Assembly: GCF_000350105.1 (NCBI RefSeq)
Contig: NZ_CAIY01000070.1
Coordinates: 1-56,970, forward strand
Reading direction: 5' to 3'
Length of the DNA stretch: 56,970 nucleotides
Source of the DNA: Richelia intracellularis HH01
GTDB lineage: Bacteria > Cyanobacteriota > Cyanobacteriia > Cyanobacteriales > Nostocaceae
The notes beneath the pieces were generated by a model. The model saw only the letters and a list, made by a program, of their open reading frames with translations, had not been told where the DNA came from and made no database searches. The position numbers and the translations under genes are program-made. The stretch's first letter is position 1, and each line of letters begins with the position of its first letter. Positions 1-10,215 of this stretch are shown here, one piece after another.

Positions 1-883
1 ATAGCATTAAAAGAATACTAAATTAAACTTTATACCATTTATTATTGCAGTATAAAAAACATATTTTTTAAATTGAATTATAAGCTTTATAAATTATTGG
101 ATATACCACTTAATAATAGAGTATTGTATATATACAATACAATGTTTAGAGAAAAAGATATTATGGAAAGTTATTATTTCAATAGAATTACGATTTATGT
201 CGGGCATGTTATTAACCAACTAAATAAGAAAGTTATTAAACTATTCTACTAATAGATTAAACAATCTACTTTGCATGAATACAATATTTCTGATATCAAT
301 GATTTTAAATATTTTGCTTTCAATATAACCCAATTTGGCTCATTTCTATTTGGGTCTATTGTAGTAGCTTGTAGAAGAGAATGTTAGTTTTAAATAATGT
401 GTACTTGGTATTTTTTCAATAAAAGTTTATTTGATGTTTATAGTAATCTAAAAAGAAGATATAATCAAACTTTAGGTCAATTATGCATAGGTTATGAAAA
501 TACTTTTACCGGGATAAACACCATGGTGTTTTTGGTATAGTTGCAAAGATAAAATAACAAGTTTCTGTAGCCTTTTAGTACTCACTTATATTTGATATAT
601 AAGTATAGTAATTATTACAAGTCTTATAAACAAATATAAATACATAATTACATATTAAATATTGGTTTTTAACAACTAGTATTCAAGCTGTAATTATGTA
701 TTTAATTGAATTCTGCAAATACCTGATCATTTTATGATGGATTTTTGCCAAACTTCTATAATCATACTTCCACAATTGGGCACTATATTAAGGCTTACCT
801 TGAGAAAGCTAATAATAATAGCAAAATTATTACTTTTGAAGGGTACAATAAATGCCGATTGTCTTTCAAAAATTTAAATTACC
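1..883. other. Intergenic, no gene recognised
   Basis: About 880 bases of very AT-rich DNA with stops in all frames and no protein I recognise. It holds one perfect 16-base palindrome (516-531). The last 150 bases must contain the promoter of efp, but no clear promoter boxes stand out. Confidence 0.6.
516..531. repeat. Perfect 16-bp palindrome
   Basis: AAACACCATGGTGTTT reads the same on both strands. It has no loop, so it is more like a protein-binding palindrome or a relic terminator stem than a functional intrinsic terminator. It lies about 350 bases before efp with no gene beside it. Confidence 0.5.
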
Positions 884-1447
884 ATGATTTCCAGTAACGA
901 CTTTCGACCTGGTGTATCAATTGTAATAGATGGCTCCGTATGGCGGGTTGTTGAATTTCTCCATGTTAAACCAGGAAAGGGAGCTGCCTTTGTACGAACA
1001 AAATTAAAAAACGTTCAGACAGGTAACGTTGTAGAGAAAACGTTTCGAGCAGGAGAAACCGTTCCCCAAGCAAATTTAGAAAAAAGTGTTATGCAACATA
1101 CCTATAAGGAGGGGGAAGACTTTATCTTTATGGATATGGAAAGTTATGAAGAAAGTAGATTAACCAAAACACAAATTGGTGATCGCGTTAAGTATCTTAA
1201 AGAAGGGATGGAAGTTAATGTTGTACGTTGGAATGAACAAGTGTTGGAGGTAGAGTTACCTAATTCAGTGGTTTTAGAAGTCATAGAAACAGATCCTGGT
1301 GTGAAGGGAGATACAGCAACAGGTGGTAATAAACCTGCTCTGGTTGAGACAGGGGCAACTGTCATGGTTCCATTATTTATATCTCAAGGAGAAAAGATTA
1401 AAGTAGATATACGCAATGACACTTATCTGGGCAGGGAAAAAGACTAG
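884..1447 (+). CDS. efp: Translation elongation factor P (EF-P)
   Basis: EF-P binds the ribosome between the P and E sites and relieves stalling at proline runs. The 187-residue protein has the normal family length. It begins [17 protein letters not shown], the usual cyanobacterial start, followed by the N-terminal KOW-like domain with the PGKG loop (about residues 30-33) that reaches the P-site tRNA, then two OB-fold domains ending in [13 protein letters not shown]. No strong Shine-Dalgarno precedes the ATG. It is followed on the same strand by accB, an arrangement known in many cyanobacteria. The gene is intact and its assignment is secure. Confidence 0.97.
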   Translation: MISSNDFRPGVSIVIDGSVWRVVEFLHVKPGKGAAFVRTKLKNVQTGNVVEKTFRAGETVPQANLEKSVMQHTYKEGEDFIFMDMESYEESRLTKTQIGDRVKYLKEGMEVNVVRWNEQVLEVELPNSVVLEVIETDPGVKGDTATGGNKPALVETGATVMVPLFISQGEKIKVDIRNDTYLGREKD

Positions 1448-1683
1448 GGTGTCATCCTTAAGAGCTACACAGTAGGGAGGTGCAGAAGGAAAATAAACTC
1501 ACCTCACCCTAAATTAAATTTGCCTATGTAAATAGGCGAGAGTATTAAATTCAGCGTGTATGCTAAATGATTGCTAGTTATGCTCCTACACAACAAGTAG
1601 AACTGAATGTTCTTATTTACCTTCTAGTATGTAAGTTTGTATATGAACTGATAAAAAATAAATTTCATGAGGTTATAAAAATA

Positions 1684-2226
1684 GTGTCATTGGATTTTAA
1701 TGAAATTCGCCAACTCCTAGCAACTATTGCCAATACTGATATTGCCGAATTGACTCTGAAAAGTGATGACTTTGAAATCACAGTTAGAAAGGCTGTAAGT
1801 TTTCAACCACAAGAGCAGTTTACATCCACAATGGCTGGGTCTGGGATGATTGTTTCTGGCTCCTCTGTTATATCCACCGGAACTCCAGCTTCGGTACCTC
1901 TAACTGATACGAGTGGCGGTTTAGATATTGATAAAGTTACTAATGTATCTCATCAATCCTTATCAACAAGTGCTAACAATTCCAAGTTATTAGAAATAAT
2001 ATCTCCGATGGTGGGAACTTTTTATCGTGCATCAGCACCAGGAGAATCTCCATTTGTGGAAGTTGGTGATTGTGTGCGTAGTGATCAAACAGTGTGTATT
2101 ATTGAAGCAATGAAGCTTATGAATGAAATTGAAGCTGAATTTTCGGGTCAAGTTATGGAAGTTTTGGTTGAAAATGGTGAACCTGTGGAATATGGCCAAC
2201 CTTTAATGCGAATAAACCCTGATTAA
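1684..2226 (+). CDS. accB: Biotin carboxyl carrier protein of acetyl-CoA carboxylase
   Basis: AccB carries the biotin that shuttles carboxyl groups between biotin carboxylase and carboxyltransferase in the first step of fatty acid synthesis. I place the start at the GTG at 1684 because GAGG at 1669-1672 lies 11 bases upstream and the protein then begins [15 protein letters not shown], as cyanobacterial AccB does. An in-frame ATG at 1567 would add 39 residues that look like non-coding translation. The resulting 180-residue protein has the N-terminal helix region, a Ser/Thr/Pro-rich linker (about residues 50-95) and a C-terminal lipoyl/biotinyl domain with [11 protein letters not shown], biotinyl lysine K144. 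It lies 236 bases after efp and is probably co-transcribed. Confidence 0.95.
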   Translation: MSLDFNEIRQLLATIANTDIAELTLKSDDFEITVRKAVSFQPQEQFTSTMAGSGMIVSGSSVISTGTPASVPLTDTSGGLDIDKVTNVSHQSLSTSANNSKLLEIISPMVGTFYRASAPGESPFVEVGDCVRSDQTVCIIEAMKLMNEIEAEFSGQVMEVLVENGEPVEYGQPLMRINPD

Positions 2227-2288
2227 GTATTAATCTTAATAATACAGACCTAAGTTGTTTGCCGAGTATCTCCGGTGGATCTATCCTG

Positions 2289-2636
2289 ATGAAACAAACG
2301 TTGCCTGTGCCAACAGAAGTGGTGCAACAATTAGCAGAATACTTTAGCCTTTTAAGTGAGCCCATGCGTCTGAGGCTGCTGCATTCACTGCGTGATGAGG
2401 AAAAATGCGTGCAAGAGTTGGTAGAGGCAACACAAACCTCCCAGGCTAATGTGTCTAAACATTTGAAAGTAATGTGGCAGGCTGGGATCCTTAGTCGCCG
2501 TAGTGAAGGGACTTCTGCTTATTATCGAGTAGAAGATAAAATGATTTTTGAATTATGTAACCAGGTCTGTGATTGCTTAGCTAGTAGGTTAGAACAACAG
2601 GCCCGCAATTTCCGGGTTTTAAATAGTAGGAACTAA
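2289..2636 (+). CDS. ArsR/SmtB-family winged-helix transcriptional regulator
   Basis: A 115-residue DNA-binding repressor-type protein. The ATG at 2289 is chosen over a TTG ten codons upstream because GGTGGA at 2274-2279 is well spaced and MKQTLPVP is a plausible N-terminus. The winged helix is clear: LSEPMRLRLLHSLRDEEKC, the recognition helix QTSQANVSKHLKVM, and the wing RRSEGTSAYYRV. Two cysteines late in the chain (LCNQVCDCL) could take part in metal or redox sensing; the classical ArsR CVC motif in the recognition helix is absent, so the ligand is unknown. It follows accB by 62 bases on the same strand. No divergent target gene is visible. Confidence 0.85.
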   Translation: MKQTLPVPTEVVQQLAEYFSLLSEPMRLRLLHSLRDEEKCVQELVEATQTSQANVSKHLKVMWQAGILSRRSEGTSAYYRVEDKMIFELCNQVCDCLASRLEQQARNFRVLNSRN

Positions 2637-4242
2637 GGAGACAGATATCGAAAACATTAGCACATCAATATTCAGTTGCAACTATTTCTGCATAGAGGAA
2701 GCAATCTGCAAAATAGTAGTCTTTAATTACTAATAAGAGGTAATTATCCATTTATTAAGATTCCAATAATTCAATCTGGTAATAGATCAATTAAATTCGG
2801 AAAAAACAAAAAATTAATCTTTCAGTGAAAGATCAAAAATACTTTATAATCATTTGCATATGGGTTTAAAACTTCAATAACTTCTACATATTTTTCATTA
2901 AATACTAGCTTCAGTCTGAACTCTGGTAAAGGTAGATTTTTAACCCTATAACTAAATTTCCTACAGATAAATAAGCCTTGCCTTAGGAAGAATATTCTAA
3001 TGAAAATAATTGAACCTTAATACTGGTGATTTATAATATTCTTCTGCTACATCTATGAGTTTTTCTTGTATGCTAAGTTAAGCTTTACTGTAGAAATATT
3101 TTTCTACCTTACTACTTATTTACATCTATTATTCAGTAGAATAGTATTGCTTTTCCTGCTATATTAGTTTGATTGTTGGCACTCTCACCTGTGCATCCAT
3201 TCTTGCGAATAAACTGTAATATATCAAAATGAAACTTGTCTTGTAAGAGTTTTAGTTTTGTGAGCAGGAGAAATAAAATTGGTGATCATAAAGATAGCTA
3301 TTTATCTCATTCTTTGAAAATAAAAGTTTTAGAATAGTCTTGAATAATAAGCCTTGCAATATTAAGTTTGGTAGAATACCATAACATCAATTTCACCCAT
3401 GTAGGTAGTTATTTATGTTGGCTGTTAGGCAGCATTTGTAGTAGATAATTTTGATATATCAGTATTTAATACTAACAATATATTTTAATAAGTTTGTCAA
3501 ACTAAGCATGCATCCAAATGAATTACCAATAAATAGCAGAGCATAATTCTACTAAAGAGTAGCTTTGTGGAAAACGACTAAAATATTGACTTTGAGCATC
3601 ATGTTGTTCCTATATTTCTGCAATTACAGACATCAAACAATAGCAATATTTGCCGCTCCTTTTCCTCCATCCTGTGTATTCCAAGCAGGTTTTATTAACC
3701 ATTAACATATTTTTCTGAGTAACTGCCCTGAATAAATAATCTGTTTTTCGTTTTCCATTTACCATAATCAAACTATCCGAGTCCTGACAACAATTCCATG
3801 TCTATAGCTTTCACATGACAAAATAGCTCGGCAGTGGCAACTATAATTTTATTTGGACTAGTATAAGCTTCTCACTTCAATATCTGATAAGTAACACCAG
3901 GATAATTTACCATCTATATGCCTTCAATTGTTAACTCCGGATCAGTTCTGCTATAGAAATTACTACTTTGAATGAAAGTATTTTCTTCATGCTTTAGAAA
4001 GCATAAGTTTAGAGTTATAACTTGCTCTTTGAATTTTAGTAAAGCGATTCACACAGCAGAAACATACTATTATCTCCATTTTGGTTATGTCATACTGTAA
4101 CAAAGTAGTTAGTCAAAGAATTCATTTAAGATGATGAAATTTGGAAACAACAATAGCTTGCAAAGCCTATCATTTTAAATGATAATCCGCATACGTGAGA
4201 TAGTAATTAACTATTTTGTTCATCGAAACCACTTTATTTATA
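2637..4242. other. Long gene-poor stretch with one possible relic
   Basis: About 1.6 kb without an intact gene. On the minus strand at 3644-3994 a single frame reads like protein but is broken by five stops (listed separately). The rest is AT-rich with no recognisable coding or RNA signal. Confidence 0.55.
3644..3994 (-). pseudogene. Possible decayed gene, family not recognised
   Basis: Read from 3994 to 3644, one frame of 117 codons gives protein-like text such as FYSRTDPELTIEG, NYPGVTYQILK, ATAELFCHVKAIDMELL, FDYGKWKTKNRLFIQG, SYSEKYVNG and IHRMEEKERQIL. It is interrupted by stops at 3914-3916 (TAG), 3872-3874 (TGA), 3773-3775 (TAG) and 3692-3697 (two TAA). The balanced amino-acid mix, with Trp, Gly, Asp and Glu, differs from the Lys/Asn/Ile/Leu text given by surrounding AT-rich DNA. 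I cannot name the family. It may be a gene remnant; chance cannot be excluded without a search. Confidence 0.4.
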
Positions 4243-4314
4243 AGCCGGTAGTCGGATTTGAACCGACGACCTTCCGATTACAAGTCGGATGCACTACCAC
4301 TGTGCTATACCGGC
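4243..4314 (-). tRNA. trnT: tRNA-Thr (anticodon UGU)
   Basis: The minus strand folds as a full cloverleaf. The acceptor stem is GCCGGTA pairing with TACCGGC, followed by discriminator T at 4243. The anticodon stem TCCGA/TCGGA encloses CTTGTAA, giving anticodon TGT. The T arm is GTCGG-TTCAAAT-CCGAC. Length is 72 nt including the discriminator, and the CCA end is not encoded. It stands alone in a gene-poor region. Confidence 0.97.
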
Positions 4315-4743
4315 ACCAAAATTAGATTCCAAATATATACCCTATCATATAAACTAAAAGGAAATTTAAATTTTTTTTGAGTTAGTCTTTTTCTTTATAG
4401 AAGTAATTTTTATCATAGTTAACTACTTGGAATCTATATAATAACACTATATCAAGCTTTATTCTTAATAAATTACCATATAAACATTGTAAAAACACTA
4501 GCAAGTTTACTTTAAAAACTAGATAGGATGATAAATCTTTTTCTATTTTATACGATGGCTTTAAGCTTAGACAACATTTTTACTTTCTACTAAAGAATCC
4601 GAGCATGAGTGCAGTTTTACTAAGCCATAATTACTCAGCCTAATGCTCATTAAATAGTGGTGTAAAGCTTTTGTATTATCATTAAGATAATCATAAAATA
4701 ACCTATGTATTTTTTGTTGGAGCAGTCGTGATGCTCTCAAGTA
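4315..4743. other. Intergenic, nothing recognised
   Basis: About 430 bases between tRNA-Thr and the 3' end of cysA. It is AT-rich, without a clear terminator or ORF. The tRNA promoter should lie just above 4314. Confidence 0.5.
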
Positions 4744-5760
4744 TCAAATTGAATAATATAACGGAAAAGATTTTGCATCTTTTGGTTTTACATATACTCG
4801 CTGTTTTGGTTCTAAATTCAACTGATCAAATTTCTCTCGACTCAAATGTGCAGTTACCTCTTGTCCATCGTCTAAGTATAATTCTGCCTGAATTTCCCAA
4901 CCCAAATGAATTAGACGCTTAACCCTTGCTGGTACAGAGGTAGCAGTTGGGGATTTTTCTACGATTACATCCTGAGGACGAAGGAACATTTCTGTGTGAG
5001 CAGAACCAAAACTATGTTTTTGGAAAATACGGGAGGTGCTAGGTAAAATATTTACAGGACCAATAAAACTCATAACAAATGCAGTGGCAGGATGATCATA
5101 AATTTCCGCAGGAGCGCCAATTTGTTCTACATTTCCTTTATTCATTACTACTATTTTATCGGAAATCTCCATCGCCTCTTCCTGATCATGAGTAACGAAA
5201 ACAGTGGTAACATGAACCTCATCATGAAGACGACGTAGCCAAGCTCTTAAATCTTTACGCACTTTGGCATCTAATGCGCCAAAAGGCTCATCTAATAATA
5301 ACACTTTTGGCTCTACCGCTAATGCTCTAGCTAGTGCTACCCTTTGCCTTTGTCCCCCAGATAATTGGGATGGAAAGCGATCACCCAATCCACTTAATTG
5401 AACTAAATTTAATAATTCCTCTACCCGCAACTTAATTTTAGCCTTGGGGGCCTTGCGAATTTCCATCCCAAAAGCAATATTCTGTTTTACAGTCATATGC
5501 TTAAACAAGGCATAGTGTTGAAATACAAAGCCTATGTTTCTTTCTTGTATACTTTGATAAGTTGCATCTTTCCCAGTAAGCCAAATCTTGCCTGTATCTG
5601 GCACCTCTAGTCCGGCAATTAGTCGTAACAAGGTGGATTTACCAGAACCAGAAGGACCTAATAATGCTACCAAGGAACCACTTTTAATTTCTAAATTAAC
5701 TTGTTTGACAGCCTGAAAATTGCCGAACTGCTTGGATAGGTTTTCAACTATTACGCCCAC
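4744..5760 (-). CDS. cysA: Sulfate/thiosulfate-type ABC transporter ATP-binding protein
   Basis: The 338-residue ATPase subunit of a sulfate/molybdate-class importer on the inner face of the plasma membrane. All ABC motifs are intact: Walker [10 protein letters not shown] (35-43), signature LSGGQ (133-137), Walker B LLLDEP (154-159) and switch His191 in [10 protein letters not shown]-terminal TOBE-like regulatory domain follows from about residue 240. The start is GTG at 5760, supported by GAGG at 5770-5773 nine bases upstream. The permease and binding-protein genes (cysT, cysW, sbpA) are not in this window, so partners must lie elsewhere. Substrate is inferred from close resemblance to cyanobacterial CysA; other oxyanions are possible. 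Confidence 0.88.
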   Translation of the reverse strand: MGVIVENLSKQFGNFQAVKQVNLEIKSGSLVALLGPSGSGKSTLLRLIAGLEVPDTGKIWLTGKDATYQSIQERNIGFVFQHYALFKHMTVKQNIAFGMEIRKAPKAKIKLRVEELLNLVQLSGLGDRFPSQLSGGQRQRVALARALAVEPKVLLLDEPFGALDAKVRKDLRAWLRRLHDEVHVTTVFVTHDQEEAMEISDKIVVMNKGNVEQIGAPAEIYDHPATAFVMSFIGPVNILPSTSRIFQKHSFGSAHTEMFLRPQDVIVEKSPTATSVPARVKRLIHLGWEIQAELYLDDGQEVTAHLSREKFDQLNLEPKQRVYVKPKDAKSFPLYYSI

Positions 5761-6145
5761 CGCTTACAACCTCTACAACTAAATCTATGTTTTTTTGACA
5801 GGATTAGGGGTTAGATCTCAGATATACCACAGATTAGGAGTTATAAATACAAGCATGAGTTGTACTAGATTAGTAAAATGCTAAAGAGCAATAAAGTAGT
5901 TGATAAGGGGAATTAAATGAATTTTTGATGGTCTTATTTTATGTATTACTCCACGAAGCTACTATGACAACATAATAATTACTTCAGATACAACAAGATA
6001 AGAAAATATTACCTTCACTTTTTTTTTACATAAGTTTTAATACTATTGAAACTATGGGGTTGTATAAACTACTTATGATCAAACTACTAAACCTCTACAA
6101 AATGTTTCATTATCCTCTGTAATCCCATCACTAAATGTAGTTATC
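5761..6145. other. Divergent intergenic region cysA / cysteine desulfurase
   Basis: 385 bases carrying the promoters of both divergent sulfur-related genes. The only clear signal is the Shine-Dalgarno GAGG of cysA at 5770-5773 (minus strand). Nothing else is recognised. Confidence 0.5.
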
Positions 6146-7312
6146 ATGTCTGCTCGTCCCATTTACCTCGATTGTAATGCTACCACTCCGGTGGATGAAC
6201 AAGTTCTGACTGCAATGTTACCTTACTTTACAGAACGCTTTGGTAATTCTTCCAGTGTCACTCATCTTTACGGGTGGGAAGGTGAGGCTGCCGCTCAGAA
6301 AGCAAGAGAAATCATCGCTGCAGCTATAAATGCAACCCCTGAAGAAATAGTTTTTACTAGTGGTGCTACAGAGGCCAATAATTTGGCTATCCAAGGATTG
6401 GCAGAGGCTTACTTTCATAAGGGGCAACATATAATTACTGTTGCAACAGAACATAATGCGGTACTCAATCCTTGTAAATATCTGCAGTCTTTAGGGTTTG
6501 AAATTACTGTGCTCCCAGTACAAGAAGATGGAATAATTGATTTAAAACAGCTAAGGCAAGCTTTACGCAACAATACGGTATTTGTATCAGTTATGGCAGT
6601 AAATAATGAAATTGGGGTACTGCAACCATTAGCAGAAATTGGAGCTATATGTCGGGAAAATAATATCTTTTTACATACAGATGCAGCCCAAGGTATTGGA
6701 AAAATTCCTTTAGATGTGCAGGAGATGAAAGTTGATTTAATGTCACTAACTGCACATAAGATATATGGTCCTAAAGGAGTTGGTGCGTTATATGTGCGTC
6801 GGCGTAATCCTAGGGTACAATTAGCACCTCAACAGTATGGTGGTGATCAGGAAAAGGGAATACGGTCAGGTACTTTGCCAATACCTCAAATTGTGGGATT
6901 TGGAAAAGCTGTAGAAATTGCTGTAGCCGATCAATATCAAGAGAACCAGCGCTTAGTTACCCTCAGAGATCAATTATGGTTACAAATTTCTCAATTGGAT
7001 AAGATTTATCTTAATGGACATCCTACTTTGCGGTTAGGAGGAAATTTAAATGTTAGTGTTGCTGGAGTGGATGGTGTAGCCTTATTATCAGGTTTGCAGC
7101 CTGTGGTAGCAGTGTCTTCAGGTTCTGCTTGTTCTTCTGCCAAAATAGCACAATCCCATGTGCTGAGAGCTTTAGGGGGGTCACTTGATTTGACCCATGT
7201 GTCCATACGATTCGGTATAGGAAAATACAATACTGAAGAAGAAATTAATATAGTGGCAGCACATTTTATTTCTACTGTTCACAGTTTACGAAAGCAGAGT
7301 AATTTGGTGTAA
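6146..7312 (+). CDS. Cysteine desulfurase, IscS/NifS family
   Basis: PLP enzyme that takes sulfur from cysteine as a persulfide for Fe-S cluster and other thio-cofactor synthesis. The 388-residue chain has the normal length. It shows YLDCNATTP at the N-terminus, TSGATEANN (71-79), the PLP-binding region HTDAAQGIGK, Schiff-base Lys205 in LTAHKIYGPKG, and the mobile catalytic Cys329 in SSGSACSSAK. This is the group I (IscS/NifS) arrangement. Start is ATG at 6146 with only a weak ribosome-binding site. It is divergent from cysA. I cannot separate iscS from nifS by sequence alone; no nif genes are nearby, so a housekeeping role is more likely. Confidence 0.93.
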   Translation: MSARPIYLDCNATTPVDEQVLTAMLPYFTERFGNSSSVTHLYGWEGEAAAQKAREIIAAAINATPEEIVFTSGATEANNLAIQGLAEAYFHKGQHIITVATEHNAVLNPCKYLQSLGFEITVLPVQEDGIIDLKQLRQALRNNTVFVSVMAVNNEIGVLQPLAEIGAICRENNIFLHTDAAQGIGKIPLDVQEMKVDLMSLTAHKIYGPKGVGALYVRRRNPRVQLAPQQYGGDQEKGIRSGTLPIPQIVGFGKAVEIAVADQYQENQRLVTLRDQLWLQISQLDKIYLNGHPTLRLGGNLNVSVAGVDGVALLSGLQPVVAVSSGSACSSAKIAQSHVLRALGGSLDLTHVSIRFGIGKYNTEEEINIVAAHFISTVHSLRKQSNLV

Positions 7313-7848
7313 TTATTATGTCTGGGTCTTATTCATATTTTTGGGATGCAGAAACCATAATTATTTTTATCTAGCTCAAACTTAACAAGATTAACAGACA
7401 AGGGAATGGTAGATCTCACATTAGGTATTTTCTTGCCACGCCAATCACTAGTCAATTAAACTTTTCTCACTGGGATAATTCAGCTATTCATGATTATGCA
7501 GTTAGATATGAAAATATAGTTTGTATAAAATAAAAGTAATGCTAAATCAGATATTGTATTATTTTTAAAGTAAAACGGAATACAAAATAGTTTATCGTTG
7601 GTATTGCATAACAGAACTTTGTATCCTCATCCAAAAGCATATTTGGGTTTGTGTAATGTAACTTTTGCTTATAGGATTTGTTTGTTATTCAAGAGTTTCC
7701 CTATTAAACTTAGCTATTGCTTATATAAGCTGCTCTTGAGTTTATTAATGCTTGTTTAATGTTTAGCATTGCCCTCATCTGATTGCTGATTTTTTGTTGT
7801 CCTTATTTCTTAACATCTCTAAAAGTTGGAGTAAATATTTGTATACAA
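7313..7848. other. Intergenic, nothing recognised
   Basis: About 540 bases, AT-rich, between the cysteine desulfurase and the unknown membrane protein. I see no terminator hairpin and no coding relic I can name. Confidence 0.5.
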
Positions 7849-9315
7849 ATGGATAACCATAAATCTAAAAATAAAAGTAACAATGCTAACCTATGGTTTG
7901 AAAGATTGATGGCAATTATTTCTATGGCTAATTTAAGTTTAGTTATATTTGACTTAAGTTATATTCCTTGGCGTAATTTGTATTTCAATCACTTGCCAGA
8001 ACTTACCAAAAAATATGACCTAATAAAAGGTATTGAGCCTCACCGAGACACGCAAAAATATTTAGCAACAGTAGATGATCTCCAAACATCTATAGAACTT
8101 TCTGGTTTAGATTTTCCAGAAGTAAAAAATAGGTTGTATCAACTGCAAAAACTGAGTGTGGAGATGATTAATAACAATCCATTTGCTGGTGTTGGTAAAG
8201 CAGGAACCTTAGAAAAAATTAAGAAAAATATACGTGAACGTATTGCAGTTGTTACTAATGGTAGAAAAATATCTTCTTCCAAAGAAGCTTTTAAGATATT
8301 CTGGTCATATGATTACTTATCATCTAAAGGATGGGGCAAAGAAAACCTTTTTTTCAATCAGAAAATTCAACCTTTAATTGCTAGTAATTATTTCCGTCAT
8401 ATTGATGATAATGGTGAGTTTATTGATTTGTTTTGGATGATAGACTTACCTTTTATTGTTTTATTTAGCCTAGAATTTATAATTCTTAGCTTATGGCTAA
8501 AACATAAACACCCTAATTTTAGTTATCTTAGACTAGTATTATGGCACTGGTATAACTTATGGTTAATTTTTCCATTATGGAGGTGGATGCGCATATTGCC
8601 AGTGATATTCCGCTTGGAAAGAGCTGATTTCCTTCATGTAAATCAATTAAGACGACAAATCCAGCAGTTGATTGTTGCTAGTTTTGCTGAAGAAATTACA
8701 GAAATGGTTATTGTGAGGGTAATTAATCAGACTCAGACATCTATTAGCAAGGGAGAATTAACAAGGTGGTTGTTACAAAGAGATAATTGGTTTTCTTATG
8801 TGGATGTTAATAATATAAATGAAATAGAGGCAATAATAGAAATTTTCGTTCAAGTACTTATTTACCAGATAATTCCCCAAATAAAACCCGAGATAGATGC
8901 AATCTTACAACATGCTATTCACATCACCTTAAATCAGACTCCTTTTTACCAGAATTTCAAAAATTTTCCTGGTGTAGAGGCAATACAAACCCAGTTGGGT
9001 CAAGAACTCGTGAATCATATCACCACTAATCTTTACCAATTTCTAGTTAGTGGTTGTAAAGATCCAGTATCAACTGAACTTTCCAGTAAATTAATGGAAA
9101 GTTTCACTAAGGTCTTAGGGTCGGAAATGCAGAAGAAAAATATCCTTTCAGAAGTTCAGAACTTATTCATTGATTTTCTGGAAGAAGTCAAAATTAATTA
9201 TGTACAACAGTTATCAGAAGAAGAGATCGAAGAGATATTAGAAAGAACTAGCCACTTAAAAACTCAAACATCTGTACGACATTTCTTCAACTCAAATAAC
9301 TCATTGACAAGCTAA
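7849..9315 (+). CDS. Conserved cyanobacterial membrane protein of unknown function
   Basis: A 488-residue protein if started at the ATG at 7849 (MDNHKSKNKSNN). A TTG at 7783 would add 22 residues, and GGAG at 7828-7831 is somewhat far from either. One hydrophobic segment lies at about 22-40. A second (about 197-217, in the stretch LPFIVLFSLEFIIL) and a third (about 228-254, WHWYNLWLIFPLWRWMRILP) are close together and end in a basic stretch. This arrangement loosely recalls the S3-S4 part of voltage-sensor domains, which is inference only. The remainder (about 255-480) is soluble, amphipathic and probably helical. I recognise the text as a conserved cyanobacterial type but know no function. 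No operon partner. Confidence 0.75.
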   Translation: MDNHKSKNKSNNANLWFERLMAIISMANLSLVIFDLSYIPWRNLYFNHLPELTKKYDLIKGIEPHRDTQKYLATVDDLQTSIELSGLDFPEVKNRLYQLQKLSVEMINNNPFAGVGKAGTLEKIKKNIRERIAVVTNGRKISSSKEAFKIFWSYDYLSSKGWGKENLFFNQKIQPLIASNYFRHIDDNGEFIDLFWMIDLPFIVLFSLEFIILSLWLKHKHPNFSYLRLVLWHWYNLWLIFPLWRWMRILPVIFRLERADFLHVNQLRRQIQQLIVASFAEEITEMVIVRVINQTQTSISKGELTRWLLQRDNWFSYVDVNNINEIEAIIEIFVQVLIYQIIPQIKPEIDAILQHAIHITLNQTPFYQNFKNFPGVEAIQTQLGQELVNHITTNLYQFLVSGCKDPVSTELSSKLMESFTKVLGSEMQKKNILSEVQNLFIDFLEEVKINYVQQLSEEEIEEILERTSHLKTQTSVRHFFNSNNSLTS

Positions 9316-9926
9316 AATACATTTTTATTTAGCCAGAAGAGTAAATATTACCTATGCACTAAGTATATCCAAGAAAATATCTAAGCAGCTTTGAGCACCA
9401 GAGGTTTTCAGACAGAAAAAAGAGGATTAATACAGCTGACAAGAGTTAAAGATAGCACCCATCACTGAACATTATACTAAACTAAGGGTAGTTAATTCAG
9501 ATAAAACCTGATTAGGTAAGCTCACTAGTGCATATTCCTTATCTACCTTGATTTCAAATGTTATCCAACAACTTCATTAGAAGTACTCTTATTTAATATA
9601 GACCTGGGTTATAACTATTACTGCATGTATTAACTATAAAGAATAATAATTGAGAATGTACCTTGGTTAGTTAAGATGATACTACTCAGAATATTCTTTG
9701 TTACTTTTGAAAATATGAATTAAGTCATGATTGGCAAAGTTAAATATTCTATTCGGGAACTTTACTTAATACCTATAAAAACAGAAACTAAGTTTCTTAT
9801 GGTAAAAAGTGAAAATGTAATCACGCAACATTTAGCAACAGTAGACTAGAGACTAAAGTAAATGGCTATGAAGACAGACACAGCAAAAACTGTATTTATT
9901 ACAATTGAGGAAATATACAGAATTAA
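9316..9926. other. Intergenic between convergent genes
   Basis: About 610 bases between the unknown membrane protein (+) and ndhO (-). A weak 6-bp stem (GCTAAA at 9311-9316 with TTTAGC at 9328-9333) follows the first gene but lacks a good T run. Nothing else is seen. Confidence 0.45.
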
Positions 9927-10142
9927 TTATATGAACTCTTCAATTTGGTCTAAACGCAACCAAATATTTGGTGTTGGTACTTTACCAAATTTGATGAGAG
10001 CATAATCATCTTTTATATCTATCACTTCCCCTTTGCTATCAAATAAGTAGGAGGGCAAACGAGAATCACTAGCTTGTGCTTCAAGGCTATTCTCTAATTT
10101 TTCGCGGATGGCGCGCACCATATTTCCTTTTTTTAGAGCCAT
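9927..10142 (-). CDS. ndhO: NAD(P)H-quinone oxidoreductase subunit O (NDH-1)
   Basis: A small peripheral subunit of the cyanobacterial NDH-1 complex, which drives cyclic electron flow and respiration at the thylakoid. The 71-residue protein starts [16 protein letters not shown] and ends [11 protein letters not shown], both typical of NdhO. The frame is open 38 codons further upstream into mutM, but the ATG at 10142 has a perfect AAGGAG six bases before it, which decides the start. It lies 73 bases downstream of mutM and probably shares the psaE-mutM-ndhO transcript. Confidence 0.93.
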   Translation of the reverse strand: MALKKGNMVRAIREKLENSLEAQASDSRLPSYLFDSKGEVIDIKDDYALIKFGKVPTPNIWLRLDQIEEFI

Positions 10143-10215
10143 GATTTTCTCCTTGTGGATTCTTAGATTATTAATATTGTAGTATTGAAAAATATAAATA
10201 TTACTCCTATTCGCC

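Noticed and set aside
1522..1537. GCCTAT-GTAA-ATAGGC hairpin between efp and accB
   Set aside because: The stem is only six pairs, with no T run; too weak to call an attenuator or terminator.
1567..1683. N-terminal extension of accB from the ATG at 1567
   Set aside because: The GTG at 1684 has a proper ribosome site and the family N-terminus; the extension is not conserved-looking.
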